DNA of 64,000 nt from Cruorifilaria tuberocauda. Its lineage: Eukaryota > Nematoda > Chromadorea > Rhabditida > Onchocercidae. Made by a program: the position numbers and the translations under genes. Of the stretch, positions 1 through 11,800 are shown piece after piece; positions within the stretch are counted from its first letter, which is position 1; every line of letters starts with the position of its first letter. Below the pieces are notes generated by a model. That model did not search any database. It worked only from the letters and a program-made list of their open reading frames with translations, and was not told the origin of the DNA. The DNA lies in the NCBI GenBank assembly GCA_013365365.1, contig JABVXU010000169.1:1-64000 (forward strand). Reading direction: 5' to 3'.

Positions 1-988
1 TAACAATAAATAACCTAATAATAATAAATAATGATAAATATAATAATAAATAATAAATCACTTCCGATTATTTCTGATGCCTAAGCAACTTCTAAGACTA
101 TTCTTGTTTGAGTTCAAAATATTCTAAATACTGACCTTATCCTTGCATTATAGTGGTTCCTGCCATATTTTGGTTGATCACTGTGACAGAATGCTAACTG
201 ATTCTAGCAGTCCGTCTAACACCTTTCATGTTTCAGAGGAACAAACCTGAACCAAAATTTCTTCTAACTTTCAATATCATACTTACTGCAGAAGTCCACG
301 TTCTTTATTAGACACATTTTATACTCGCTATTACTATCCAAACCCTTGTTTTTCGGACATATGTCGAATTTCAGATCCTTGATACAACCTACCTTATCTG
401 AAAATTTCGTTTATTTACTATAGACAAGCTCCATAAATATTTCACAAATAATACAAAAATGGAAGAGAAAATGTCATTAACCCAACTAAAATGAATCACC
501 TAACCAAAGATAAAACAGTTAACGAAACGTGAAGACGAGGAAGAAAGAAAGAAATAATAGTTCAAACGCCATCTTTTCTCCTGTCTTTTGGGATTTTTTC
601 TTTCTGGTTTTGCTATATGCCTACAAATCCTTCCAAAAAATTTTCCTACAGCATTTGGACGTACATTACAACTTACTGAAATGAAGGATAAGACTTTGCA
701 TTTCACGTATAGTAACATAAATGACACTGCTAATAACTTATGTAGTACGATTAATATTAAAAAAGATAAAAAGTCACCTACAAGGACTATTGAGGCATAA
801 AAACTACAGCATGCTTTGCCCTTTCAAAATAGCAATTTCAACAGTGATAAAAATCAGAAAAAAGACACAAAGTTTGTAAAAGCTGTGGTTCGAGGGTACA
901 ATAAAATTGAAAGTAATGAAAACATGGCTACAGTAGAATCTCCTTCTTGAATCGACGACATATTTATTTTAAAAATCTTAGTTAAATC
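1..988. other. AT-rich intergenic flank
   Basis: The first ~58 bases are a degenerate AAT/TAAT microsatellite. The rest is AT-rich and shows no splice-flanked open frame that I trust. A 70-codon plus-strand open frame at 588-800 has no codon or domain signal and is not called. The right end holds the probable 3' UTR of the minus-strand gene that stops at 989. Confidence 0.6.
963..968 (-). terminator. Candidate poly(A) signal of the unknown gene at 989-3711
   Basis: TTTATT on the plus strand, that is AATAAA on the minus strand, about 20 bases beyond the stop codon at 989-991. Spacing and strand fit a compact nematode 3' end. Confidence 0.5.
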
Positions 989-3711
989 TTAACGCTTACG
1001 TTTGCACTTGCTTAAAGCAGCATACTCTTTGCCATAGTACTCCTGGGCTACATCATCCCTTCGTTGCAAAACACAGCGACATTCTTCTCTTTCCTGTTCG
1101 CTCATTGGTCGCCGTCTTGGAAATTCCGAATAATATTTATCATATACTTCAAACATCTGCAGAATATTCGTTATATATGATATGTATCTTGGACATTTTC
1201 GAAGAATACTATAAAATAAGGACTAAATTTAAGCAGTGAAAAATACTAACTGATAATGGGTGTTGCGACGGTAAAAATCCTTTGAAAAGATTAAAAAAGG
1301 TCCTCAGCAAATGGAAAAACTAACTTCTTGATCTGCTTTGTCAAGTGCTTGTCCTAACTTCATTCGCAAGTATTCTGCGAGCAAACGATGCCAAATTTCA
1401 GTGACCACACTACGCCACGGTATCCTTTTTTCAGTAAGCTCAGCTTGTAAATTTTTGAAGGCTGCAGACATTTCATCCTGCATTAGAAAATATTATGATC
1501 GAAATCATAAATATATTTTTAAGACTTAATAAATAAAGCAGATTCTAACCAATGAAGGTATTTATCGATTAGGTGAACCGTAACAGCTAACCTCACTATC
1601 ATGCTTTTTACCGGATCCGCATTTCCTTACTAACTCTTCTACATCTTCCGATCCTATGATTTCTTGGATTACTTTATTGCATTTGTTTGCATCAGAATCT
1701 TTATCTGAAAGTTGAAGAGTTTATTTATTAAAGCTGATAGAAGAGATACTCTATTTGAATTTCTACAAAACTGATAGCCAATTCATGTGAATTACCAAAT
1801 CCGCTGAGGTAATCGGCTATAGCACAATTTAACATTTCTAATGCATCTCCACAACTGGCAACACCATTCTCTTCAGATGTGAGACCATTTGGGTGCGCGA
1901 ATCGAAATACGTCCTCCCTTCCAGTCCCTTCATTTTTTATTATCTGATCGTTATTCTCGAACTGAGCCAGTGAAACCGAATCTTTTTCTACAAATACGAA
2001 ACTTTTTGAATAATGAAAATTGCTTAAAATAATATGATAACTGGCTAGAATCCACATAAGCAATGTGAATTCTAGCCAGTTATCATATTATTTTATTCTG
2101 CAAGCGTCGGTTGTAGAATAAACACGTTTAAACCCCAGAGTCTTGGACTCTAATTTTCAATATTTGCCCCAAAATGCTAACAGAAGTCTTACTAGGAGGA
2201 CAATTTCTTTCATCCAATTTAAGAAGCACGCCATTGTAATGATTATCTACGCTACCATTTTTTCCACAGACATACGCGCTGATGAGATCATCCAGCAATG
2301 ATATAGTTTTCCCTGGTGACCGTGATGACAGCCTTTTTTCGTATCTAAAAGTGATGAATCGTAAAAATGTAAGAAAGCAAAATTTTCCGTCTTGAGAAAT
2401 CCATTTATATCGATTACCTTGCTATTTTATTCGGCGGTGGAGACGAATCGTTATTTAGCAGCTTCAATCTGACGGGTGAAGAGCTATTTTTATTGGATAT
2501 GAAAGACCTGGAAGTAAGCATGAATAATCATGTACAACTACCTCATTAGAAATAAATTCAAAAAAAAAGAACCAAATTCTTCGGAATAAAAACCAAACAT
2601 ATTAGAAAATTAATTCCATAGAATATAAAAAATTGAGCATCATTATCACTACTTGTTTCGGTGAGGCGATGTAGGAGTATCCCATTTCGAAACAGACGGC
2701 AGTGAGCTGGTTTTACGGTCGTGCAGTATAGTCTCGAAAAGAGTATTTTTCTTCGTTGTCGCTATAATTTAATGCATTGAAATCACATCTTCTATGAAAT
2801 AATTTTGAAAAACTAGACCGATGACAGATCGCTTTACTAATACACTTTTCCATTTTTGAATCCATATACATTCTCTTTCTAGCAAGCTAAAAAGAATTCC
2901 GATATCAAAACAGTAAAGGAGAAGTCCCGTGAAATCATTGCCATTCTTCCTCGACATCTTCACCATACTAAATTCTATCCCCTTCAAGGCCACAATAAAT
3001 TCAACACTGTTTTCATTTTCATAATTATCTAAAGATTGAGATATACGAACACAATTACCTGAGCACAACTGCGGTTGCGACTTTGAAATGCCATCATTAT
3101 TAAAAAGTTGAACAATACTTGACCACCACTGCTGCAAGTATTCTTCATCTACAGGGTCGAGATATTCGCGAGCGAAAACCCAGAATTTTTGGGACAAATT
3201 GACTGGTGGCCAAACATCAAAACCTTCATCCAGCCAATTTATTTCACCATCCGTGAATGAATCTTCTACTATTCTGAATTTCAACAAAGTTTGATGTTGG
3301 CTCCACAAAAACAAAATATCTTCATTAAGTAATGATGGAAAGAATTTAGGAAATCCTAATTATTTTTGATCGGGATGGGTGCTAAGTAAATCTCAAAAAC
3401 TAACTCACGGTTCTCTCTCAATATCTTTACTGCAACTAGGTACAGCTTCCGAAGTTTTAAGTTCATATACAGGCATCAGCCTGCTGGAAATATCGTCCGA
3501 AGGATAATCGCCAGTAGTGAGGAAGGTAATTTCTCCATAGATTTTCTTTTGATGATCCGTCGTATGTACCAGTATTTGTTCCAGTTCTATTTGCAATTTA
3601 TCCTGGAAATATATGTAGATGTAACCGAAGGTTATGTAAATTTGGGATATTCTTATTTTACTGGCGCCATATGTAATTATGCATTGAAAGAGAAATTTTT
3701 ACGTCAAACAT
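989..3711 (-). CDS. Unknown multi-exon protein, about 555 residues
   Basis: I do not recognise this protein. Ten exons read in phase on the minus strand: 3703-3711 (tentative start, M-F-D), 3431-3602, 2846-3355, 2653-2761, 2418-2507, 2193-2344, 1796-1987, 1592-1704, 1325-1477 and 989-1156. Their summed length is divisible by three, and all junctions have GT donors and mostly T-rich AG acceptors. The first half looks globular, with WPPVNLSQKFWVFAREYL and a paired-tryptophan segment QQWWSS. The middle is Ser/Pro-rich and basic (SPVRLK, SSPPPNK, RSPGKT), like a phosphorylated linker. The C-terminal ~170 residues are charged and helical, ending in a basic tail KCKRKR, a possible nuclear signal. 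By memory only, the MFEVYDKYY stretch and the order globular, SP-rich, helical faintly recall the replication protein MTBP; I treat this as a guess. The donor of the third exon and the start are the weakest parts of the model. Confidence 0.65.
2025..2095. repeat. 33-bp near-perfect inverted repeat (fold-back hairpin)
   Basis: Left arm 2025-2057 and right arm 2063-2095 are reverse complements with one mismatch (C2052 against A2068), around a 5-base loop, aagca. It lies in the intron 1988-2192 of the unknown minus-strand gene. The stem is long for chance in a 200-base intron. It could be a fold-back or MITE remnant, or a hairpin in the pre-mRNA. I see no target-site duplication clear enough to call. 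Confidence 0.85.
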
Positions 3712-3779
3712 GCTAATGGCAACAGCCGTATTTATCAACATTATAAACATAAGAAAATACCAAGTCAGAGAAGGCAACA

Positions 3780-5160
3780 GCAACATTCTGGCAGCCTTCA
3801 TCACTTGTCACCGTTAGTAGTTTGGGGCACTCACGCAAACAGTCAAATTCGGCAAAATCAGGCGTTGACGTTACCAAATCACTCAGAGGCCCACGCCTTG
3901 TATGTAAAGGAGATAATGCACCTGCAAAAAAAGCATGAAATGAATAGCTGCATGATGTTGGAGTTACTACAGTTTGAGCATAATGATTCTGCAGATGATG
4001 GATTCATACGATAATTGTCAATACATCTTCACCAAAAACATCGGAAGTTAGTAGTACCGCTGACCTGTTTTAAAACGATATATTGAGAAACATAAGAGAA
4101 CATAGAACGACCTTATACTACTAAGAGTGAAACGCCATATCATTCGTACAACAATTCTACTGATGATGTGGCATCCAACGGTGAGAATGAAGGACACAAA
4201 AGAGCTCACCGTTCATAAGTTGCTTGGATCTGTCATCCGAAATTCGAGAGAGCTTGAATGGTAGTGAAGAACTAGGCGATCTTGACAAACGCGAACTCTC
4301 TATTCTCCTATATTTCATGATCTCTCTAACCGTTCTAAGGTGCCCATTGGCTCAGCAGATGACGCATAAACGTATGGGGTCTGAATATCAATCCGTCACT
4401 CCTTCAACGACGATCAGACCGCTAACACGCTGCAGACACCAGCATCACCTACCCAACCAAATTATTCCAGGTTTTATATGTACGAAAAATTTGGCCAAAT
4501 GCCAATTCCTGTTAGAACCGTTGATATGCTGGAATATAACGTTATGAAGTTTGAAATGTGAAATTGATTCAGGAGACATTAGCGCTTAGCTACTGCTTAG
4601 TCTCTTTGAACAGATCATTGTTTATTTGAAAGTGGCAAATGGGAACATTGGACGGACATTTGCATCATGTATTTATTCGATAAGCAAGGCCATAACTTGC
4701 ATGCCAAAAACCAAATGAATGAGATGCCCATAATGTTTTACAGATCAGTTACTCCATTTCGATAGCTCATTATTTCGAAAGGCAACCGTGAAGGCTTAAA
4801 TTGTATTATTTCGTCATCCTAACTTAACAGAAGGGAGCTTATAAAGACTGTAATTTTACTCGGAAGGAATTCTCCGACCTTTTTGATGATGCTTGATTAT
4901 TTGGAAATATGAAATTTCACACGAATGTCATTAGTATCGATATATTTGACTTGAACGATATTTGTACTTTACCACCAATTGCAAACAGATTAGAATGGTC
5001 ATTAGAAAGACTTACTCTGTGATCTTCTTACGAGAGTTCTTGCTTGGTTTTGTTCGGTGAACAGTCACCCCACTTGAAGGAAACGTTGCGCTCTCAGCAT
5101 CTAAAAGCATTGATGTAATGCTATTTGCATATAACTAAATGATTTTGCCTTATCCATAAC
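3780..5160 (+). pseudogene. Decayed coding-like sequence, unidentified
   Basis: Several plus-strand stretches read like protein but are broken by stops and frame changes with no usable splice sites. One open frame covers 3805-4014 (LTLPNHSEAHALYVKEIMHL, then KKHEMNSCMMLELLQFEHND). In a shifted frame downstream, IVNTSSPKTSEVSSTADLF follows. Further on are NYSRFYMYEKFGQMPIPVRT near 4460-4540, CLFESGKWEHWTDICIMYLF near 4620-4680 and LPPIANRLEWSLERLTL near 4970-5020. The pattern suggests an inactivated copy of a gene, perhaps retroposed because the pieces lie close together. I could not match it to a family. It could also be a real gene whose exons I failed to join. Confidence 0.35.
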
Positions 5161-8100
5161 TAGCCGATTAGATTGCATAGCGCTTTTATTAGTTGTACGA
5201 CTGGCGCGCCTTCCATCTTTCAGCTTCTGCTTCGTTAATAAGGCCCAACAGTCAGACCATTATTTCACTCACCTAATACTCGAACTATCTATACATTACT
5301 GATTTCCTGTAAAAATTTGTATATTATTCAGGGCATGACAATAATTCGTAAATAAAAGATTATGAATATAGAAAGTTAATAGAGATTTCATAAAGTATGT
5401 TCCAGAACAACATACAGTTATTGATTTTATTAGATCGGTTATAGTAGCACGACACATTTATAAAAAAAAGTTTTGATTTTGAGTAGAAAAACCAATATAT
5501 TTACCGATATCTTTCCTAACTTGTATCCTGAGAAACACAGGCTACAGCGGCCATATGTTCTGTGGTGATTTAGATATTCCGAAGAGGGACTATCATCTCT
5601 TATGGTTGATTTCAAGTTACTTGTAGTGATCCTTGTTCAGAATTTCTCTTTTGAATGAACATTTCTCGATGCCAAATATTTGCTATATCGTATTTCTGTT
5701 TCCTTATTTCCACTCTTACTTTGAAGCACGTGTGTACCAATCACCTGTTCCAGTGTTGCAAAATACAGTCTTGAGCAAGAAATGTATCGACTACAATTAT
5801 TCCACCTATCTATTATGTCCTAGTTATTCTTTCCTTAATCTGAGATAGTTCCCAAATGTTTGATGATAGTACGAATTAATTTTTCTACAATTATAGAGCA
5901 TGCTTTAAAAAATTTTTCGAAATTTTAAACTCTCCTGAACGGATGCTGTGATAGAAAACATTTCGATTAATATTCAACGTACTATTCACCCTAAATAATT
6001 TAGCACGCTACTGTGGGCTTGAGTCCAGTCTGATGAAAAAAATTGTTATGGCTTTATTTGCAATTCTTTTCTAGTCTGTAACCGTGACTGGAAGGACACA
6101 AATTTATCATCACTAATTTTTTCACCACAAGAAACAGGAAACTTTGAACCGTAATGTGCCTACAATTTTAGCTCGTGGAAAAGCTGCGCAATATTCCAGT
6201 TCTCAATTCTAGCGGCAAGTGATCAAGAAAGACAATTTCTTGCGGAATTGGTTTTGGTGCCTTTTGAACTAAACTCTAACTGGTTTTCGAGTTTTCTCCA
6301 AAGTTTAAGCCCCACATTTTCCAACATACTCAGGAGCTGAATGGAGAGGAATATTAAAGCCCCTTAACTGTTATACGACACTTTCACCTCTTGGCCATAA
6401 CCTGGAGAGATCAACAGAACGGAAACTGCAAAAGACGACCAGAGAGAGACCACCAGTGATAATAATATCAGCTGTGCTTCCCTTGCCTACTCAGTGACGT
6501 TCAGAACTACTGCAATACTGATATCTTGCTGCCGCGCGACAATGCGACAACGACAAAGGAAGGGGTAGTGTGGCACGACTGACATCAATCGTTCAGGGTT
6601 GTTTTTCATTAAGCTCAGTGTTCAATGTTCAATTCCTTAAATTTAGGGGGTACTGAGAGTTTCCATCTCTAATCACAAGTTAGAAAATATCTTGCTAGAA
6701 GATATATAGCTGACATAATTCTATCGGCGTTTGCAATAACAAGTTGGTCGTCTTATTTGGATCTAATTTTACTGCGGACAAAAACTTGTAAGTTTAGCGG
6801 TGCGTATATGTGTATCTTTAGTGTGTGTATATGCGCTTCTGTATGTGTGGTAAAAGGATAAGAGATTGTTTAGAGACTAACTGGAAAACAAGTATGCATA
6901 CTGATTTCCTTTCCATTACTTGTCAAACAAGTATGTTGTACTTTTTTCAGGTTAAAAGTATCGTGCTCACATTTGAAATTTAAATATTAAAAGTGAGCGC
7001 CAATAGAGTTCCTGGGTATGTGCATTGTGTAGCACAAATCTGTTCAGAATTTTTACTGCTCTTCTTCCAGCTATTGGTCCTTGTATCAATACGTTTTGGT
7101 AGGAGTTAAACTTTTGAGTAGCATTATTTAAAGACAAGTGAAAACTGCATACTACTTAAGAAATTTGGCCTCCTTTATTCTGTAATGAAATTAAACCTTC
7201 CATTAATCTGATTAACGATTAAAATTTGATTAAACAGTCTCGACTGTCACTTAAACATTTAGTCTGCATTATCGAGATTTCGTAAACATCTGAAAGAGTT
7301 TGCTTTGAGATAAAAAGTGAGCATTTTTACTGAAAAGGTGGATTAGACTGAGATGTCGGGTTTCATTATCAGTTTTAAATAGAAAGCATCCTGCAGATGA
7401 GGCGCTGCAGACTTTAAAAATTATCTCTTGTAGGAACGTGTATACAAAAGATTGCTAACGGATCTGAAATGAAAGGATGTTGAGAGTGAGTTTTCCACGA
7501 GTGACCGACTTTTATTCACGAATACCGTTTGAGATTTTCAGATCATTTTGCATATATCAATGAATTTGGATTTCGGGAAACCTCATTTTAAAATATCCTT
7601 TATTCAGATTACTTTTATAGACCACGAATGAGAGTTTGAAAGATGTTGAAAAAGGCTGGTCCATGGCTGTAAACCTAAGAATTTCGAAGACTTATTTAAG
7701 AGTTTCCCCTCTCATATCCAATAAGTGCTTGGATTACATCAATTTTTTGTAAAGAGATTGAATTGTTGCTTCATTCTTCCATACCGGGAATTCCCCGTTA
7801 ATCACGGTCAGGTTTCTTCTCTTTAAATGCTGTTGAGTGGGTTTTGGTGTTGAGTTGACGTGGACCGCCACCGTCAATATGTATTGTGGTGTGGGGGTAT
7901 ATGTTGCTCTGGGATCGATCGATATGTAGACGCTGTCGCATGCGGTAACTGCCTGAATTCGCACGCGGCAGCTGTAACCCACCAAAACCGAACGGATTGT
8001 GAACGTCAACCGGGACATTCATTAACAGTTTTCGTCCTTCGGTTCTGTCGCTGTTTAGCCACGTTTCGTATATCTCCACACTTGATTGCACTAATAATAG

Positions 8101-8779
8101 TATTTCCTTATGCACATAAAATCTCGGATTTGTCCAAATAACTTGTAAGATTCTCTCTAATTGAATCGAGGCCGGGACATCTGTTCTAAACCGCTATTGC
8201 ATCTTGAAGTTTTTTGTTATGCAGCGTCTTCTATTGTGTTGTTAACCTAATGAGTCACTTCTGGGGTTTTAATTAGACACTTACGGTCAGCAATATGGAA
8301 GTGAACTGAGTTGTGCACCGCACTTTAACCTTGTGCAGGATTTTCTTGTTCATATAAACACCATAGATATTTCGAATGGTTCTTAACCTTCGGTCTTCAA
8401 GAGTGTAAACTATTTTTCATTCATCCCATTACCACGATGGGACAACACTTCTGCAGTGCTGCTGTGTAAAGCTAATGCTGGACTTGTGGGTCACTTTCTG
8501 CTAATAAATTGGACACCGTGATCCTTCAACTGTTGAATACGTACTCACTTTCAGTGTTGCTTATGACTGATTCCTTTCGAATGCAGTTCGGCAAAAACTC
8601 GCCAGAGTTGAAGGGCTTACTTGCATTTTTGGGTCCGAAGTTCTTCATCTAGCGTTCTTTTTTCCATTGTACTTCCCAGAACACTGGAAAAAGGGCGTGT
8701 CGCGGGGTACTGTTCCCTGTTTCTGACTGACCTATTTCAAGTACAGGATATTTGTTTTCAGTTGGTGCTTCCTCAACCG
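5161..8779. other. Intergenic region upstream of mep-1
   Basis: No spliced gene can be supported. The stretch 7800-8050 is more GC-rich and carries overlapping open frames on both strands (94, 105 and 93 codons) that share the same bases, contain repeated CACAA/GTGTG-like words and show no domain. I read it as promoter or 5' UTR sequence of mep-1. A GTGTATATG-rich simple-sequence patch lies at about 6800-6850. Confidence 0.5.
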
Positions 8780-8791
8780 TTATTTTCGCAG
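8780..8791 (+). promoter_or_regulatory. Candidate trans-splice acceptor of mep-1
   Basis: TTATTTTCGCAG ends 13 bases before the mep-1 ATG at 8805, as expected for spliced-leader addition. A second acceptor-like TTTGTTTTCAG ends at 8761. Neither has a matching upstream donor that I can see. Confidence 0.45.
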
Positions 8792-8804
8792 TGCATATAA
8801 CAAA

Positions 8805-11800
8805 ATGATTACTTTGGATGATGAGTCGACGGCTAGTAATTGTAAAGTAATTGAGAACGAAATGCGTGCGTCAGTTGATGCTGACGTGGATTCTGCTTTA
8901 CAAGTAGTTTTTAAATTTTCGAAACATTTCGCAATCACCATCCTGGTTTATAACTTCAACGTTTGCTGAGCCTGCTTGTTGTCAAGAAGTGAGATGGGAC
9001 TTATCGTTCGTAGGGCTAAAGTGTAGTAGACTATCGTCATTTGCTTACAGTTTTAAATGTACTGAATATTCGACAGCGATCTTTTTTTGACTTGTTTGCC
9101 ATGGTCACAAGGCCTTTAGATTGATAGCTGTGATAGTCTTATCCGTTTATATCCTGCAGACATCGCTAAAGAAAACTCAGAACAGTTCGATCTCAGATAA
9201 AATTTCGAAAAATTATGTGGATAAATCGATAGAAGCGATAAGAAATGGTATCCGGTCTAATGAAGAGGTTGTAGACGATGAAGAGCAGCATCAGGATGAT
9301 AAAAGTAATGGCGATTGCACCAGTCCGACTTTCTCCGGTGAAAATGGCTATATGGACTACGCTGATAAAAAGAGTGCTTTTTTAAGATCGTTCTGAAATG
9401 TGGTATTTTGCAAGTTGTATTACCTAGCCTATTATAAATTTTAATTTTTCGTCCTTGATTTCAAATAAGATTAGATTACGGTAGGGTAGTTTTTTTTAAA
9501 TGTTATTCCTTGGAATAATCGGTAGATATTTAGCAGAATCTAATGGATTGGATCCGATGGAAGAAGACATTTTAACTGAAAACGAACCTCGTAGTAATAA
9601 AGGGGATGGTAAGACGGCGATATTCACCGAAGATAGTACTAGTAAATCGACGGCTGTGGAATGCATAGGTAAGCGTTGTTATAATTTTTCCATATTGTCG
9701 TCTTAACTGGTTAATATTTAATAAAAGAAGAGTATTGAGATATTTCGATATTCATTTCTTGTATTGTTTCAGTTCCATGTTTTTATCACTCGTATTTTCT
9801 CTCAATGCTGGCCACCTTTTGTCTGATAAAATGATATTTTAGTCATTTTCTTTATTGCCAAAGGTTGATGATTTGAATGTGTATTTTGCATTTCCACTGC
9901 CCCTTGTTTGGGCTATGTTTTTTGAAAAATAGACTATTGGACTACTGTTTTTACGGTCAAGATTTGTTATATATGTACTGCTTATTTTTGCAGAGCTAGA
10001 CGACGACCATGAAGAACCTGATTCAAGTACTGAGCCACCTGCGAGAAAGAAAAAAGCGAAGTCACCAGTGCCAGATGATCCGGACACTCAGGTTCAGTTA
10101 CGCTTTTCTGAGAACTGCATGCAGTATTGTAGGGGAACAAAAAAACGATTTGTATCTGTAAGATTTTAGATGAAATGTATTTTAGACAGGGGAAAAGAAA
10201 CCAGAGTTGACAAGCGGTGAAGCCTTATTGAATAAGTTAGAGGCCTATGTCAAAGATGCAATCGATAAGAATACGAATGTTGAAAGGTGAGGAGTAAATA
10301 TAAACTTTGTAAGGATTTCGATTGTTTTATAACTTTTAACGTGTTACTGGGTTATTTACTCGGAAAAATAGTGTTTAAGAAGTTTTTCATCGCTACCACG
10401 CAAAAGTCTTTATGGTTTCATGGTAAAAAAAAATGTGTGGTAGTGGTTTATTTAGTTTAAGGATGTTCAATGGAAGTCAGAGATCATGAATTGATGAATT
10501 GATAATTTTGTGCCTTCTTTAGCATCTTATCCTTTCTGCATTTTCTATGCAGGAAAGTGTTGGATGCATTATTAGGGGCAATTAATATTCAAGTGCAACG
10601 TGAACCTCTATCAGTTCGGAAACTTATACTGGACAAACAGTTGGTATTGCCAAACACCATTAGTTTCCCACCATCGCAGGTATTTTTCATTCAGCATGTA
10701 CTGGAACTACGTACAAATTAATTTTTTTTTAATTTGGGGAGATGTGGTAGCTATAATGAATTTAAAAGCTTGAGAATATTTAACACGCAGAGACTGATGA
10801 ATTCTTCATAGGTTGTGGATTTGCTCATCGAACATGATCCTGATGCACCTTTGTCAAAAGTAATCGGCCGAATGTTCGGTGACGAAAGACCGAAGCTTTC
10901 CGAAGCTGAAAAACGTGAACGACATTTATTGAAATTGGGGCATCCCGCTCCTCATATGACCAAATTGTTGATGGACATTGGACAAGATCTTGTCCAAGAA
11001 TCTACATATTCTGACATTGTCCACGCAAAAAATTTGCCAGAAACTCCGAAAAATATGGAAACATATAAACAGGTTTTCCATGTCCATTTTATAATGTTAA
11101 TGATGACCAAACATTTTAGCTCCGAAGTGCAAGGTCTTGCGTTAGTATTGGTCCCTACTTTGGAGTAAATTTCATTATTTGGGTTCTATACAAATTATAG
11201 AAGCATTTATATCATAATTAAGAAATTTCTGAAACATAGAAATTGTGTTTAAGGTCGCACAACAGCTTAAACCAGTGTGGGAAGCCTTGAAGAAGAAAAA
11301 TGAACCATATAAATTGAAGCAGTATACTTGTCAGCTATGCAACTTTCGAACTGAATCACGAATCATTCTTTCCGTGCATCGGCAGACACCGCATTTTGAT
11401 GGAAGGAAATACCAATGTGCACTATGTCCCGAATTCTTCACCAATGAAAATATGATTTCGCAGCATTATCTGTATGATTTTGTTCATTTTGGGGCATAAG
11501 TTACTTCGTTTTGCAGACATAAAATTCAAATCTAATCTGGTTTTTCGAATTTCAGAAAAGAGCATGATCTGGTAGCTGGGAAGGAAGAAGCTATTCCTCG
11601 AAATCCTTGTCCGTGTTGTAACGAAGACTTTATGTATAAAGGACAACGAGATCAACATTTAAAGATGTGTCGAAGAGATTTGAATAGAGTTCGGTGAGTG
11701 TAAATTATGATTTATTTCAAAAATACCATAAATTTTTATGATACGGATATGGAAGGTTATGATTTTTCATCCGATTTGTGTGAATGAGCTACAGATTTAC

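Noticed and set aside
890..910. GGTTCGA-like word suggesting a tRNA T-arm
   Set aside because: No acceptor stem, D-arm or anticodon arm can be formed around it. No tRNA was found anywhere in the window.
7734..8141. Three overlapping open frames of 93-105 codons on both strands
   Set aside because: They occupy the same bases in different frames, have no domain, no splice context and low-complexity wording. They are better explained by a GC-richer promoter region.
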